In this document: positions 20,190 through 31,659 of the stretch, piece after piece
How positions within the stretch are numbered: position 1 is the stretch's first letter
Layout of the letters: every line of letters starts with the position of its first letter
Origin: Anastrepha obliqua
Taxonomy: Eukaryota > Arthropoda > Insecta > Diptera > Tephritidae
Direction of reading: 5' to 3'
Assembly: GCF_027943255.1 (NCBI RefSeq)
Contig: NC_072893.1
Location: forward strand, 17,134,001 to 17,198,000
DNA: 64,000 bases
Translations under genes and position numbers: made by a program
Notes under the pieces: model-generated
Told to the model about the DNA's origin: nothing
The model's database searches: none
What the model saw: only the letters and a program-made list of their open reading frames with translations

Positions 20190-20640
20190 ACAAAAAATGG
20201 GGTTGGTCCAATAAATAGTCCTTCTGCCCTTTCTTTGTTTCCTTCGTGTTCTTCATGTCCTGGTACCGAAAAGACCTGATTATGAGTGGCCAGTTTGTTG
20301 AGCCCATTGTTACACTCTATTAGGACTTTTGACTTGAAGGTGGTGATATTCAAGGCTTTGAGAATCGATAGGCTCTCCGAAAGTATTTTAATTTTTTCTT
20401 TGTCGAGCCCTCTTTGGATATGATTTCCACTGTTTCCATTATGGCGAAGAGCTCCGCATGGAAAGTCGTGGTATCTGTACTTAGTGTTAGGTATTTGTGT
20501 GCACTAGGCACCCCTATTCCTGCTCTTACTCCTGGGAGTGTTTTGGAACCATCTCTGTACCAATTTTTTGAGCCATCATTTATTTTTAGTTTTAATTCGA
20601 TATTTTTATTGAATAGTCACTTAAGAGCCTTACTGCTTCT
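20190..20640 (-). pseudogene. LOA-like LINE RNase H relic
   Basis: The minus strand reads WYRDGSKTLPGVRAGIGV, the first RNase H Asp. Next come TTFHAELFAIMETVE with the Glu and then VPGHEEHEGNKE. The Asp of the 'SDS' box is lost (LIECNNGLNKLA in its place). The frame runs on into the RTE-type relic at 20185, giving a fused 110-codon frame that is an accident of two LINE fragments meeting. Confidence 0.7.
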
Positions 20641-20699
20641 TTTTTCAGTAAGTTGGAAAATTCATCTCCACCAAAAAAAAATATAATTAGCTGGTGAAA

Positions 20700-21960
20700 A
20701 TTTTGTTGCGAAGATTTATTACGATTTTCGACGTGGATTATTGAGACAGGGGAGCATTGATAAACATACTTTGAGCTTTGGCATTGAAGCAATACACTTG
20801 GCCACTGTAAAACGCTAGGGTACAACGAGTTCCAATGTGGGCGTCGATTCTTGCAGAATGAATTTCTTTAAGGCCGTCCAAATACGGTTGTTGTGTCAGA
20901 AACCATCGATATTATGCGCCAATTAGCAATGCAAGATCGTGATGTGACGTAACGCTAGATAGAGACATCCATGGGACCAGCATTAGTGGGGTCAGCATAA
21001 ATTCAATATTACATGAAAATTTGGTCTTCTAGAAAATTTGTTCTCGTTGGATACCCCATAATTTGACAAATGCGGCACTCCTGCCGATTGGGGTAAAGAA
21101 ATGTTGAAGAAATTCAGCCGCTGTGGTTCTAACCACGTCTATGACATTGTAATAGGTGACCAATCTTGGATCTATGCTTATGAGCCGGAAACAAAAGACC
21201 AATCAACCGTATGGGTGTGCCAAGACGAACTAAATCCTATAAAAGTTGCTACCCAGTTAAAAACCACTTCAAAGCAGATGAACGCGTGCTTCCTCGAATA
21301 AACTTGAAAATCTGGTCGTGTCGCTGACGTACCACTAGAGAAACTTAAAACAGACAATTCTGGGTGGTAAACAACTATCGGTTTGCTAGAAGTTTTGAGA
21401 GAATTAAGAAAAACCAAATGCGAAAGACGAATCCCTCTTCACCAAGCCAATGCGAACTCTCACGTATCGGCTCACATAAGAGAGTTTTTGAGTACTTAAA
21501 AAATAGGAGAAAGATCGGTCATTCGCCTTAAAACTTTGATTTGGCACCGATTTTCATAATTTTTCATGCCTGGAAAGCCTAATGCTTTCACATTAACCTC
21601 CCGAAATTTCAGGCTGATCGGAGTAAAGGGAAGCGAGTTATAGCAAGTTTACTAAAAAGTTATGGTGAAGTCAAAGCAGCTTTGAACTAGGTGTTTCGGG
21701 TCACTCGGCATTTGACAGTTTTGTTGTTTTACATCCGATTTTCAAAATTTTTCATGCCTTGAAAGCCTAATGGTTTTTGCTCGCGAAAATCAAAAATAAA
21801 ATGTAAGGTCACCGTTTTTCAACGCCTAAAGAAACTATTGAATACTTGAAACCGCTCGTTTTGGAGGTATCCACTTCTGAGTGCCAAAAGTGGGTTAAAA
21901 ATTGATTCAAGCGAATACAGGAGTGCATTGACTTTCAAGGAGTAGTTAGTTTGGAAAACA
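20700..21960 (+). pseudogene. SETMAR-type mariner transposase, decayed full length
   Basis: N-terminal FVAKIYYDFRRGLLRQ and a 'GRPNTVVVSETIDIMRQL' block are followed by VYDIVIGDQSWIYAYEPETK. There the first catalytic Asp survives (usual TGDESW). TSKQMNACFLE follows. The second Asp region is altered (LHQANANSHVSAHIREF) and the third is broken by an insertion of about 185 bases. That insertion leaves two copies of 'ttttcatgcc(t/g)ggaaagcctaatg' (21549 and 21734). The C-terminus FKRIQECIDFQG ends near 21950. Many stops. Confidence 0.8.
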
Positions 21961-21964
21961 ATAA

Positions 21965-23235
21965 ATCCGTTTCCATCACTATTTTACTGTTAGTATTGGG
22001 CGCATTATGTAAAATGCAACTCTCGTATAAACCATATTAGACTTTTGCTCATAACAAAAACACCTGCAACACTTAGAAGTGCAGTATATTCGTATGCAGA
22101 AAGTAAACGTAATTTCGCCATTGATGTCCTTTCGTGCATTGATCCTTTATACGTAACAAACATTGCTCTGCGCTCCAAGCAAACATTTTTCCGAAAGCAC
22201 ATCTCTTCTCAGGTACTCTCCCAAGAGATTGCGCGTCGCCGTAATTCTTTCTTTTTGTTTGAATTTATTCTAGAATTACATAAGTGCCATCGTTTTATTG
22301 TTGAAACAAAAGTTGTTGCTGCGCTGACTTTGTGCGCCATTGTCTCGGGAGTAAAACGTGCCTGTTGGCGAATTTGCTTTTGATTGTGATTTCGAATAAA
22401 TGGCAAAAACAATGGAAATGAATGGAATATGAAAAAGTTGGAAAAGTTTTCGCAAAGCCGAAATTCGAGTTTATTAGTGTGCGTGGAAAGTACTGAAGGC
22501 TGTGGATATATTTGGTGTTAAATAAAGAGAAACAACTTTTCAGCGTTTACTCACTTTTGTTCACTGTTGTTTCCCCATTACTGCAGGCCATACACGTGGA
22601 CAAAGAGAAAATAAGCACCTTTCACGATTTTAGACCGAAACAAATAAATTCTTGTCTTTTGTTTTTGTGAATTAAGTGTAGATGGCTGTATTTGTATGTA
22701 TGTATATATATATATACATATGTATGTGTATGTATGCATACAAGTAGCTGAAAGATTTTCTTCTTAAGCAGTAGGCAGCGCAACTTCCAGAAAAGTAGCT
22801 AAGCAGTTTTTGCTTAAATTTCGCATGAATTCTCGTATGGACTTAAAAAGTTTGATTCTCGGATTTATAGAGGATTAGAAAAGTATTTGTTTTTGTTTGA
22901 GTTTGAGTTTAATGCAAGTGTAAACAAAACGAATGCATCGAATTAGAGAAGGAAGTGAACGAAAACGCTAATAATTTTTTTTAATATAAAATCAAAATTT
23001 TAAGGCAGCACAAATTCATTACTTCCAACGATATGGGTTTTTTTCGTGAAATACAATTAAACAATCGATTTTTATCATTATGCGTAAGTTTCTTGTCTTT
23101 GATTCGTTTGAAATGATTCTGAACCTCATTGCCAAAATTACTATGGAATCATTTGCTACATACACCACACGAAAAAAAATCAAAAATACATTCAATCAAT
23201 AAATACAATCGCTCATTCAGTAACGCCTCTGGTTG
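21965..23235. other. No gene seen
   Basis: AT-rich DNA with a (TATG/TA)n tract at 22694-22745. A 112-codon plus-strand frame (22045-22383) has no recognisable motif. No transposon signal found. Confidence 0.5.
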
Positions 23236-23239
23236 GTTG

Positions 23240-25725
23240 ATTGGTTAGAGTGGTGATTCATCCATCTTTGGTGCCACATCCTCGTTAGCAACTTGTTTAC
23301 CAGTTATTTACGTCATGACTATATCCAGTCTGAATCTAAGCCAGGCAGTTGTTCGAGACCCTCGAACAGCGGTTGGCCCAGGGTTAACAGTCTGTCCTTC
23401 CATAGGGCAGGGCATTCACAGAGGAAGTGCAAGATTGTTTCCTTTTTCTCCGGTTATTTACAACTGTGACAGAATGTATTGTGAGGGATACCCATTTTGG
23501 CTGCTTGTTCTCCGAAAGGCCAGAAACCAGTTATGACTGTGGTTAGTCTCCAGGCGTCCCGTCGTTTCATATTTATCAATGTCGACGATAGATTGAGGTG
23601 GTCAGTGGACCATAACGTTCTGCTAATTTTGTATTTCGTCTGGTCCCTCCATCTACAATCCGCGATTCGGAGGCATTTTAGGGAAATTGTACTCTTCACT
23701 GCTCAAGAATGCCGATTCTGCAAGAACGTTATTCATGGCAGATCCTCCTCTTGCCAGTTCGTCTGCTTTTTCGCTACCTTCAATATTCCAATGTTTTTCA
23801 CTCAAGGTGGAAAGGTTATTCCTACTTTATTCCAACACCATAGAGGTTGTTGTAGCTGAACGTACTGCATGGATTGCAGCTTGGCTATCCGAAAGAATAG
23901 CTATATTGCCCTTAAAAGAGGGATCTGCGATTAGAAGCCTACAAGCTTCCCAAATTGGCAGTACTGCTGCCTGGAAGACACTGCAGGCATTGGGGAGACG
24001 CAAAGATTTTTCAATTCTAAGTCTTTGAGAATATATACAAGCTCCAACACCACCGTCCATTTTACAGCCATCTGTATAGACTGTAGTGTCGAAGTTGTTT
24101 AGCGAGAATCCCTTATTCCATTCCTCCCGAGATGGAAAGAGAGTGGTAAAATTCCTATTTACCGTCGGGACGATGTAGTCAGTCCTCTCTGAGATTAACA
24201 CTTTATCGACCGGTTGTATTTGAGGCTGCCACTCAGTAAGTACCGGCTAAATATTCACTATGCATTGTGTTGTGCTTATTCCTTTTGTTTTAAAGTAATG
24301 GAATTTTATTGATATTTATACTTTATTTTGTATTTGTTTTATACAATTTATTGCCTGTTTCACTTACATTCATGAAATAAATTCAAGGTAACAGTAATTA
24401 AATTTTTTAATATCTATTTAGAGTGTGGTATCTCTCGTAACAGTACAAAATTTACATACGAATCATGTTCGACTTCTTATCTTTTTCGACGCACATACTC
24501 TACATTGTATTTGGGGTTTTTTGCATTTACCACTTGTCTCTATTCTTATCCTTTTGTGCTTCTTTATGCATGATAATCTTTCTGGATGATCTGATTTTGG
24601 TGCTCTTCTTGTAGGCCCTGAAGTATTTTGGTGGTCATTTGAGCATCTAAGCAAAACTCTTCATCTGCACTTTCTTTATCCATTAGAAACGGTAAAAAAC
24701 TATTATAATTGATAAAAAATTGGAGAGGTCAGTACAAAGTTGCAAATAATTAACGACGTTGGCGCTGCGTAGTTATAAAAAGAGCAACCCACTGACAGAA
24801 AGCGTCGATAACCAAAAGCCGATTAATAGGCTACCGGTCGATAAAGTGTTAACTGAGCTTTTAACCTAAATGCACTCATGGTTGCCGTCTTCTTTATATG
24901 TAGGTCTATTGGAATAACCAGGGCATTGAGAGCCTCTCTAGGACATGATCTGATTGCACCGACCGTTATTGTACAGGCTGATCTTTGTATTCTACCGAGT
25001 AATTTGGTGTTGTAATCTCTCTCTAGAGCTTTTCACTAGACTACCGAACCATACGATAAAATTGCATAACCGCCGTGTACAACCGTAATGTATGCTTAGG
25101 TTGAAGACCCCATCTTCTTCCAAGCATACGTTTACAGGCATATAAAGCAATTTCTGCTTTTCGTACCCGATCTTCGACGTTTAATTTCTAGCTAAATTTG
25201 GAGTCCAAAATTACTCCCAAGTACTTTGCACTGGGTGAAAGTGAGAGGAGTTGTTCGTTAATATTTGGTACGGTAAAGATTGGTACCTTATATCTGGGGG
25301 TAAAAAGCGTAAGTTCTGTTTTACGCGGGCTTAAACTTAGGCCTCAGCCTGTGGCCCAAGAGTTAAGCTATTAGGCGAGCTTTTGAATGATCCCACTGAT
25401 CGCATTAGGACACAGTCCTGATGCATCACATAATCAGCGTACGCTACCGCTTTATCCCACCTCTATTAAGTTTTATTAAGAGTTTGCTAATCACACATAA
25501 CTAAAGAAGTGGAGATAATACTCCCCCTGTGGAGTACTTCTATGGACTCTCTTAGTTATGTTGATATAACCCATGTTAGCTTTGATGATCCTGGTCTAGC
25601 ATAGAGATGATCCAATTGCTGATATAATTTTCCACCCTAAGTCTATTAACGCTCCTTGGATAGCATCAGTGCTAACGCTATTAAATGCGTCTTCTATGTC
25701 TAGAAAAGCTGCCATGGTATAGTAA
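23240..25725 (-). pseudogene. LOA-like LINE ORF2 with piggyBac insertion
   Basis: The most complete LINE in the window. On the minus strand, MAAFLDIEDAFNSVSTDAIQ is near 25720, TPQGE near 25530, AVAYADYVM near 25445 (the YADD box with its second Asp changed to Tyr), and YLGVILDSKFS and KRMLGRRWGLQP follow. The thumb is GRIQRSACTITVGAI. After a piggyBac-like insertion (24199-24848), the RNase H domain follows: VYTDGCKMDGGVGACIYS, VFQAAVLPIWEAC (catalytic Glu changed to Ala) and ILSDSQAAIHAV. The end carries KMGIPHN and CHSCK with FLCECP. Several frameshifts; inactive. Confidence 0.85.
24199..24848 (-). mobile_element. piggyBac-like element, internally deleted, TTAA duplication
   Basis: The left end CACTTTATCGACCGGT (24199) and right end ACCGGTCGATAAAGTG (ending 24848) are perfect 16-bp inverted repeats. 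TTAA duplicates flank at 24195-24198 and 24849-24852, the hallmark of piggyBac. The minus strand retains the transposase C-terminal cysteine-rich region: TSGPTRRAP, then CRVCASKKIRSRT and, past a stop, VCKFC. The DDE domain is missing. It lies precisely between the RT and RNase H parts of a LINE. Confidence 0.9.
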
Positions 25726-25754
25726 TGCCATAGGACAAAATAAAATTAAAATAA

Positions 25755-25920
25755 AACATTAGGTGCCAAGTCAGGGTTGTGTGGCGAATGACTCATTAAT
25801 TCGATATTTTGAGTGCCTCAAAACTCTCTTGTGTTAGCCCACAAGTGAGAGCTCGAATTGTCCTGGTGAAAGATGATTCTTTTTCGGAGGTTGGTTTTTC
25901 TTAATTCTATGCCATCTTGA
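25755..25920 (-). pseudogene. SETMAR-type mariner fragment
   Basis: The minus strand encodes IIFHQDNSSSHLWANTREF, the second-Asp block, and NIELMSHSPHNPDLAPN, the block leading to the third Asp, with a stop between. About 55 codons remain. It sits between two LINEs with no TIRs. Confidence 0.7.
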
Positions 25921-26735
25921 ATGTGGCATACTGGCTAATTGAGAAAATGTGGCGGGTAGCGGTATTGGAATTTCACAGTCAAGCTGCACTGAAAGCCTTT
26001 GCTAACCCACGCTGCTCTTCGAAATTAGTCGGTGAATGTAAGACAAAACTGAACAGTGTTGCTAAAAACATCAAAGTTAGCCTTATTTGGGCCCATGAAC
26101 ATTGTGTTATTACATGGAACGAGTTAGCTGATAAATTGGCAATTGAAGGCTCTGCAAGTATGCCACTAGGTCCTGAACCCTTTCTAAGTGTCAATTCTGC
26201 ATCGATTCAACTATGGGTTGACGACTTCATGAGGTCTACCCACAGAGGTCGTTGGTCTGATTTGAACTCGTGCCGATTAGCCAAGTGGAAAATAGCGACC
26301 TTTCTCCTAAAACTCAGCAGAAAAGACCTGAGAGTACTGGTGGGTGTAATCACAGAGCACAACACCTGTGGTCAGCATTTGATTGCCATGGGGGTCGTAG
26401 ACAGCCCGATATGCCTATCCTGTCTTGAGGATAACGACACTGCAGAGCATTTTCTCTGTAGCTGTCCGGCGTTTTCCATAATCAGACTTAGGATATTGGG
26501 TTGCGATATACTGAGTGTGGATAAAATTCATACTCTTCCTCTTCCGGATCTCTTAAGATTCATTAATGAATCCAAGAGATTTGTGGAAGAGTGACCCTCA
26601 AACTAATTTTTCCGTCTTACCACCCACATTTTATCTTCCTATCTCTCTATTATTTTTACTGAAATCTATCCGGGTGTAGTACAATGGTCGCCTGACTGAG
26701 TGATTGTACTTGTCCAACCCCCCACAAATCTAAGC
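25921..26735 (+). pseudogene. LINE tail with half RNase H, 'GVVDSP' type, copy 1
   Basis: An unbroken 225-codon frame ends at 26594. It starts in the RNase H domain (SQAALKAFANPRCSSKL, then WAHEHCVITWNELADKLA, where the usual VPGH is changed). It continues through the linker to GVVDSPICLSCLEDND and FLCSCPAFSIIRLRILG, the zinc-finger end. The 3' UTR to about 26735 shares 'gtagtacaatggtcg' with the copy at 33560. It is 5' truncated but the remaining frame is open, so it is younger than most relics here. Confidence 0.82.
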
Positions 26736-27515
26736 AGCAATTAGGGCCTTGGGCTCGTCGTTTGTGTATTCGAGACTGCTCGGGGAATGTCTGGCTTCTC
26801 CCTCGATTGCATCCAAATACTTCGATATCAGGATCATTTGAGTTCCCGGTCACAGCAGCATATAGGGAAACTGCTGGGTTGATGAGCGGGCTAAACAGGG
26901 AACTTTGGAGACAGTTTCGTCGCAAAATGAGAGGATTGGGGTTCCCTTAAAAACCTGTGGTCTGCTTCTTGAAAGATGGGCCTCAAATCAACTCAGCGAG
27001 CACTGGGCTAGTGAGCAAATGTGCAAGATCGCGAGATCCTTCTGGTCACGGTTACATCGGGGACGCTCGAGGGAACTCCTAAGGCTTACAAAACCGCAGA
27101 GTTTGGTGGGTATGCTTACCGGACATTGCCCGTTATGTGTCCATGGGGTGAGATTTGGGTTTGTCTCAAGTCCGTTCTGCAGAAGCTGTCTTGAGGACGA
27201 GGTATAAACATCTGAACACCTTTTTGTCAGCTGCCCTGCTCTCGTCGGGCAAAGATTTAGACATCTGAGCTCTCACTTTTTTGATACACTTACTGATATA
27301 GCGGGTTTAAATATAATACATCTGGTGAAGTTCATCAGGTGCTTGATGTGGCTAATTACGAATGTAAATCAGACACCGTCGGCGTCGTCGTAAGTGCATG
27401 GGCGTCATCCCCTATTGCCAAGGCTCCTTCTTCCTTCCCTTCTCCTTTCCCCTGTATGGCATCACAAGTGGGCTCCCAAGCAAGGGCAGCCATTTAATCT
27501 AGCCTAACCTAACGC
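26728..27515 (+). pseudogene. LINE tail with half RNase H, 'GHCPL' type, copy 2
   Basis: Plus-strand pieces read AAIRALGSSFVYSRLLGECL (end of the RNase H 'DSQAAI' block) and VPGHSSI, then RIGVPLKTCGLLLERWA. The zinc-finger region is LTGHCPLCVHGVRFG, FCRSCLEDEV and TSEHLFVSCPAL. After a stop comes AGLNIIHLVKFIRC. It ends with a pyrimidine-rich UTR and 'tagcctaacctaacg'. It directly follows the previous LINE tail in the same orientation. Confidence 0.8.
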
Positions 27516-28599
27516 ACAGTGATGGATTTAAGTCTACATACAATATATCGAAATTTTTAAAATTTTTGTTTACCTTCTGGAAAATACGAAAATATACTGC
27601 TTTACGCAGCCTTAAGGCCTTCACTTTATGTTCCCACATGTGCGCCAAGCCCCACTAAGCTGGTATTTGCTAGTCACACAATGAAATACAACTTTTGAGA
27701 TCTTACTCTATATATTTTATGTTTAGCTACTCATAAACGAAATCTTAAATATTCTCTACAATTCTTAATGCGCCACTCTAAGCTTTTACGCCCTCTAAAG
27801 AAAATACATTCGTATGCACCGTAAACTCGCTGCACTCAATGCGTTGCACTTCAACAGTCTCGTCGCATATCCTTGGCAACACTTGTGATCGCAAATAGCC
27901 TACTCACCTTTGCTGGCCTACAATAGAAGAGGACAAATTGCATTAAATTGTATGTAACCACCATATTGTGTGTGTGTGCGTGAATAGCTATCTGTGTGTG
28001 GGCGCTTTTGCTCCATTAAATACACTTAACGTAACAAATTGCAACGACAAATGTGATTGTCCGCAAATTTACCCACTTTCACTATAAAAAGAAAATTAAG
28101 CGAAAAGAGAAAAGAAAAAAGGAAAAAAAAGAAAAAAATGAAAGCATAAAAGTATAAAAGGACATGCACCGGCTTAAATATAAATGAAAGCAAAGGAACA
28201 CAGAAAAACAAACGAACTGTAAATAAAATTTCTGTGGAGCTGTTGTTGTAGTTGCTGCTGCAACTGCTGCGATGCTGTAATACCTGACCCATTAACTAAA
28301 AACAATCCAATTACCAACTTTTCAAGCCTATTGTGGCAATTTGTAAAATATGCACATACACACACACAACCATGACAAATGCACAGAAGCACTGTTGCCT
28401 ACAAATATATATATTTTTATATGTTTACGTTATATATTGGGTAATCCAAAAAGTTCGGTAATAAATTTTGGCAAAGTAACAAATTTTTTTAATGAAAATT
28501 GGATAGACCCAGTTGGCCTATGCGTACGAATTGAGTTTTGCTGAGACAAAATTTTATGAGTTAAAAATGCGATTTGTAAGTGTAAAAGAATGTAAAATG
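27516..28599. other. No gene seen
   Basis: AT-rich, with (TG)n near 27966, A-rich tracts near 28090-28140 and CTG/TTG triplets near 28238-28275. A 60-70 codon frame on each strand over 28350-28610 has no motif. Confidence 0.5.
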
Positions 28600-28808
28600 C
28601 AAGGTGCCGCAAAATTAATCATCCTATTGGAAGATTTATAAGTCTTGAAAATAGTGTCATACGTCAATCAAATTTGGAAAGTAGACAGCTACAGTACACA
28701 CACGGACAAACAAGGGAGAGTCAAAACAAATATTTCCATCACCAAACTTATTTCATTTATTAGGTTAAAAAAAACAAAAATGGACGATTAATTTTGTGCC
28801 ACCTTGTA
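28600..28808 (+). mobile_element. MITE, 'caaggtggcac' family, copy 2
   Basis: The ends CAAGGTGCCGCAAAATTAAT and, complemented from the right side, CAAGGTGGCACAAAATTAAT form an inverted repeat of about 22 bases with two mismatches. TA lies on the right side. The interior words 'gaagatttataa' and 'tacgtcaatcaaa' recur in the other two copies. About 209 bp, non-coding. Confidence 0.78.
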
Positions 28809-28984
28809 TATTACATTATTTTTTTCTGTTTTAATAATTTAAGAATGAACTGTACAAGTTAACAAGCTGTTGTAATTTCTATGTAGATTTGCACAAAAGC
28901 AAAACTACCGCTGCCATTATCTTATAAGATCTAATTTGCTGAATGTCTTATAGTAGATAGATTGCAAATAAAGTAAGTTATATA

Positions 28985-29655
28985 AAAAAAAAAAAAAAAC
29001 TCCCCACTTGGCAGTATATGGCCTCGACAAGACTATTCGTATTCGTACATCGACCTTCTCCAAGGAGTCGGTGTCCGACCACATCCTCTGCTCCCTTGCG
29101 AACTCCCGTGCAGTGCCATACTCGTGATGCTATTTGGAGGATTTCTAATCGTGTCATCTATCCATCGCTTTTTTCTCCGTTTGATTTGCCATAGGATGCG
29201 CTCCTCATTCGTTCATCTCCACAGCTCGTCGTTGCTGATGGTGGTCGGGCAGAGTATTCTGCAGCTGACGCGGAGGCATTTGTTGATGAAAGATTGTAGC
29301 CTCGGTTTGATGGTGTTGGAGACCAGCCATGATTCACTTCCGTACAGCAATATTGACTTCATACATGAACTCACCCACCCTTGGTTTGTTTAGCCTGCGG
29401 TTGACATCTTCATCTGCCCCGCAGTCTGTCGTAGTAGTGCAGCCAAGGTAACAGAAGCTTTCGACAAATTCCACCGGGCACCCGCTAACCATTATATGTC
29501 TTGCTTTATTGTGGCTGACTCTCATGGACTTGGTCATGGCGATGTTGATCTCCAGTCCGATCGTGCGTGCGAGCGTGACTAGTATGTCCGCCTTCGCTTG
29601 CATGCCATTGAGCTTGTGAGAGAGGAGGCATATGTCATCAAACTCCATACGATGC
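28985..29655 (-). pseudogene. RTE-type LINE C-terminal half relic
   Basis: The minus strand reads DDICLLSHKLNGMQAKAD, starting just after the RT active site, then IGLEINIAMTKSM and VESFCYLGCTTTTDCGADED. In other frames follow LLYGSESWLVSNTIK, INKCLRVSCRIL and RRKKRWIDDTIRN. An A-run at 28983-28999 marks the 3' end. A second copy of its 3' end lies at 52640-52830 and a relative at 58850-59530. Confidence 0.8.
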
Positions 29656-29665
29656 CTCTGTTGTA

Positions 29666-30126
29666 CAGGGTCGTTTAAAAAGTTCGTGCAAAGTCAGAGA
29701 GATGGCGCTTCTGCTGCGTATCGAGGATATGTTTAGTATCTCTTGGAATCAGATATACCAAGTTTCCGCCAGATCGGTTTACTCCATTGTGTTTGACAGT
29801 CGTATGAATCGAAAACGTTAAGTGTTCACAAAATTAATAGAAATAGGGTTCCAACTTGTTTCACATCCCTCCTACTTTCCATACTTGGCTCTTTCGAATA
29901 CCTTGGACTACCATTTGTTTCCCACTTCGAAGAAATGCTTGGCGAGAAAAGGTTTTACTCAAACGAGGAGGTGATTGCAGAAGCGAATGGCTATTTTTCG
30001 GAATTGGACAAATCATAATATTCAGAATTGGACAAATCATAATATTCGGAAAGGGTCAGCAAACTATGTAGAACTAGCAGACTATGTTGGAAAAGGTTAG
30101 CCCCTAACAATTTTGAATGGTCCTCG
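29666..30126 (+). mobile_element. Mariner deletion derivative (461 bp)
   Basis: It starts 'cagggtcgtttaaaaagttc' after TA (29664-29665) and ends 'ttttgaatggtcctcg' before TA (30127-30128); the ends are imperfect inverted repeats. Only the transposase C-terminus is left: HPSYFPYLALSNTLDYHLF holds the third-Asp region with that Asp lying in TLDYHLF, followed by a decayed GFTQTRR and YVELADYV. The catalytic core is deleted. Confidence 0.72.
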
Positions 30127-30129
30127 TAT

Positions 30130-31659
30130 ATTATGGTGATCTTAAATTTCGAAAATCAAAGAAGAAATAAATTTTATTAAAGACATTTTTGTCAGCCCAG
30201 AGACATTTTATTCTTATTGATTTATTTTTGGTGAGTTAGGTGCGAACAATAATGCATTCCTAGCACACTCAAGTCCCTAGCAATATCCGGCCATTATCTG
30301 AGCAGGTCTTCGTATCTATTCTCTATTACTTTTATATTTTGCTGCAAGAGCTTCCTTTGCTCTTCCCTTAAGTCTCTTGCGTTGTGTTTTAAATATATCG
30401 ATATGGCTGTGGAGGTAATGCAGTCTATATATCCGAAATTTCATTCGAAGTCAGTGCAGTTATTCACATCCTCGTTCTAGAGGATTACCACGCATGGATT
30501 TCGACTTGAGTAATATTTATCACGATATCACCTAAGCTATTCACTCTAGTGTTCGAGTTTGCTTTTAAAAAATAAAACAATGTATTTGAGTTTTGAGCCG
30601 TATTTCGTTAATTTGTTATCAAACTTTTGACACTACCCCACATAAGTCGGATATATGTACCCCATTTAACGGTTTACAGTTAGATATTTGCTTTACGAGT
30701 ATTACAAGCCGTGGTGTATTCAACCCCTTCACTCGCCTCCACCAACTCAATTTCAACCAACTTCAGTGGCCCAATCGTATGAATTGAGTTGGCGGAAAAT
30801 CGCCTTGGAGGACGGGAAAAGTGGTTAATGGCGCTGTAAACAGCTGGCGTAGCGCAATGTGTGACTTACATCCCGACTTCTGCATCTATACTATTTCCCA
30901 TTTCACATCCATGCCTTCCACCTCCGTGCAGAGCTTGACTGGCTTGCGTCTTTAAATGCAATTCAATGCATAGTAAATCGGCATAACCCAACAATCATAG
31001 CACAAAACTTGTATGTTCGTATGTGTGAGGCCAACAACAATGTGGTGCCTGCCTGCATTGCGGCAACAACTACAAAAACAATGGCCGCCATTGATGGCTG
31101 ACTGACGTCGAAATTGCATTTTACCCTGATTTTCATTTTTTATTATTCCTTTTTTTATTGTTGTTTTTTTTTTTTGTTTTTGTTGAGTGGCAGATTTTTG
31201 TGATATTTACTTACGACTTTGGCTGCAGCGGCTTTATGGGAAAAGCGTAGTTGTATCTAACCATTGTTGTTGTAAGCGTTATTGCACTTTCATGGCAGCG
31301 TATTGTTGTTGGGTTAGGCCACCCGCATCATTTTAAGTAAATTCGCAAATCCAACTATTCGTGCTTTGAAAGCTGCCATCTGGTGAGTGTAAGTAAAGGC
31401 AGATCAGTGTGGGTGGGGAGTGGTGTGTAATGGATGGTAGTGGCGCTTAGGACGGACTGTGAGAGAAAAGTGGAAAAGTTATGATTATAACTGCATACCA
31501 TGAAACTGGGTCATGTGGGTGAAGTTGTGTGCCATGGATTTGTGTCAAATCGAACGTTTCGCAGCTCTGCTTATAGGCGCACACATGAAAGGAGGATTGA
31601 TATATGTATGTACGTATATTTGCATACAGTGAGTATCACTGCAAATCATATACCTTCTT
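30130..31659. other. No gene seen
   Basis: Single-copy-looking AT-rich DNA with T runs at 31150-31180. One 64-codon plus-strand frame (30593-30787) has no motif. No repeat or transposon end recognised. Confidence 0.5.

Noticed and set aside
20021..20353. 110-codon minus-strand frame that looked like a novel fusion protein
   Set aside because: It joins an RNase H fragment of one LINE to the thumb of another; it is an accidental read-through at a junction of two relics.
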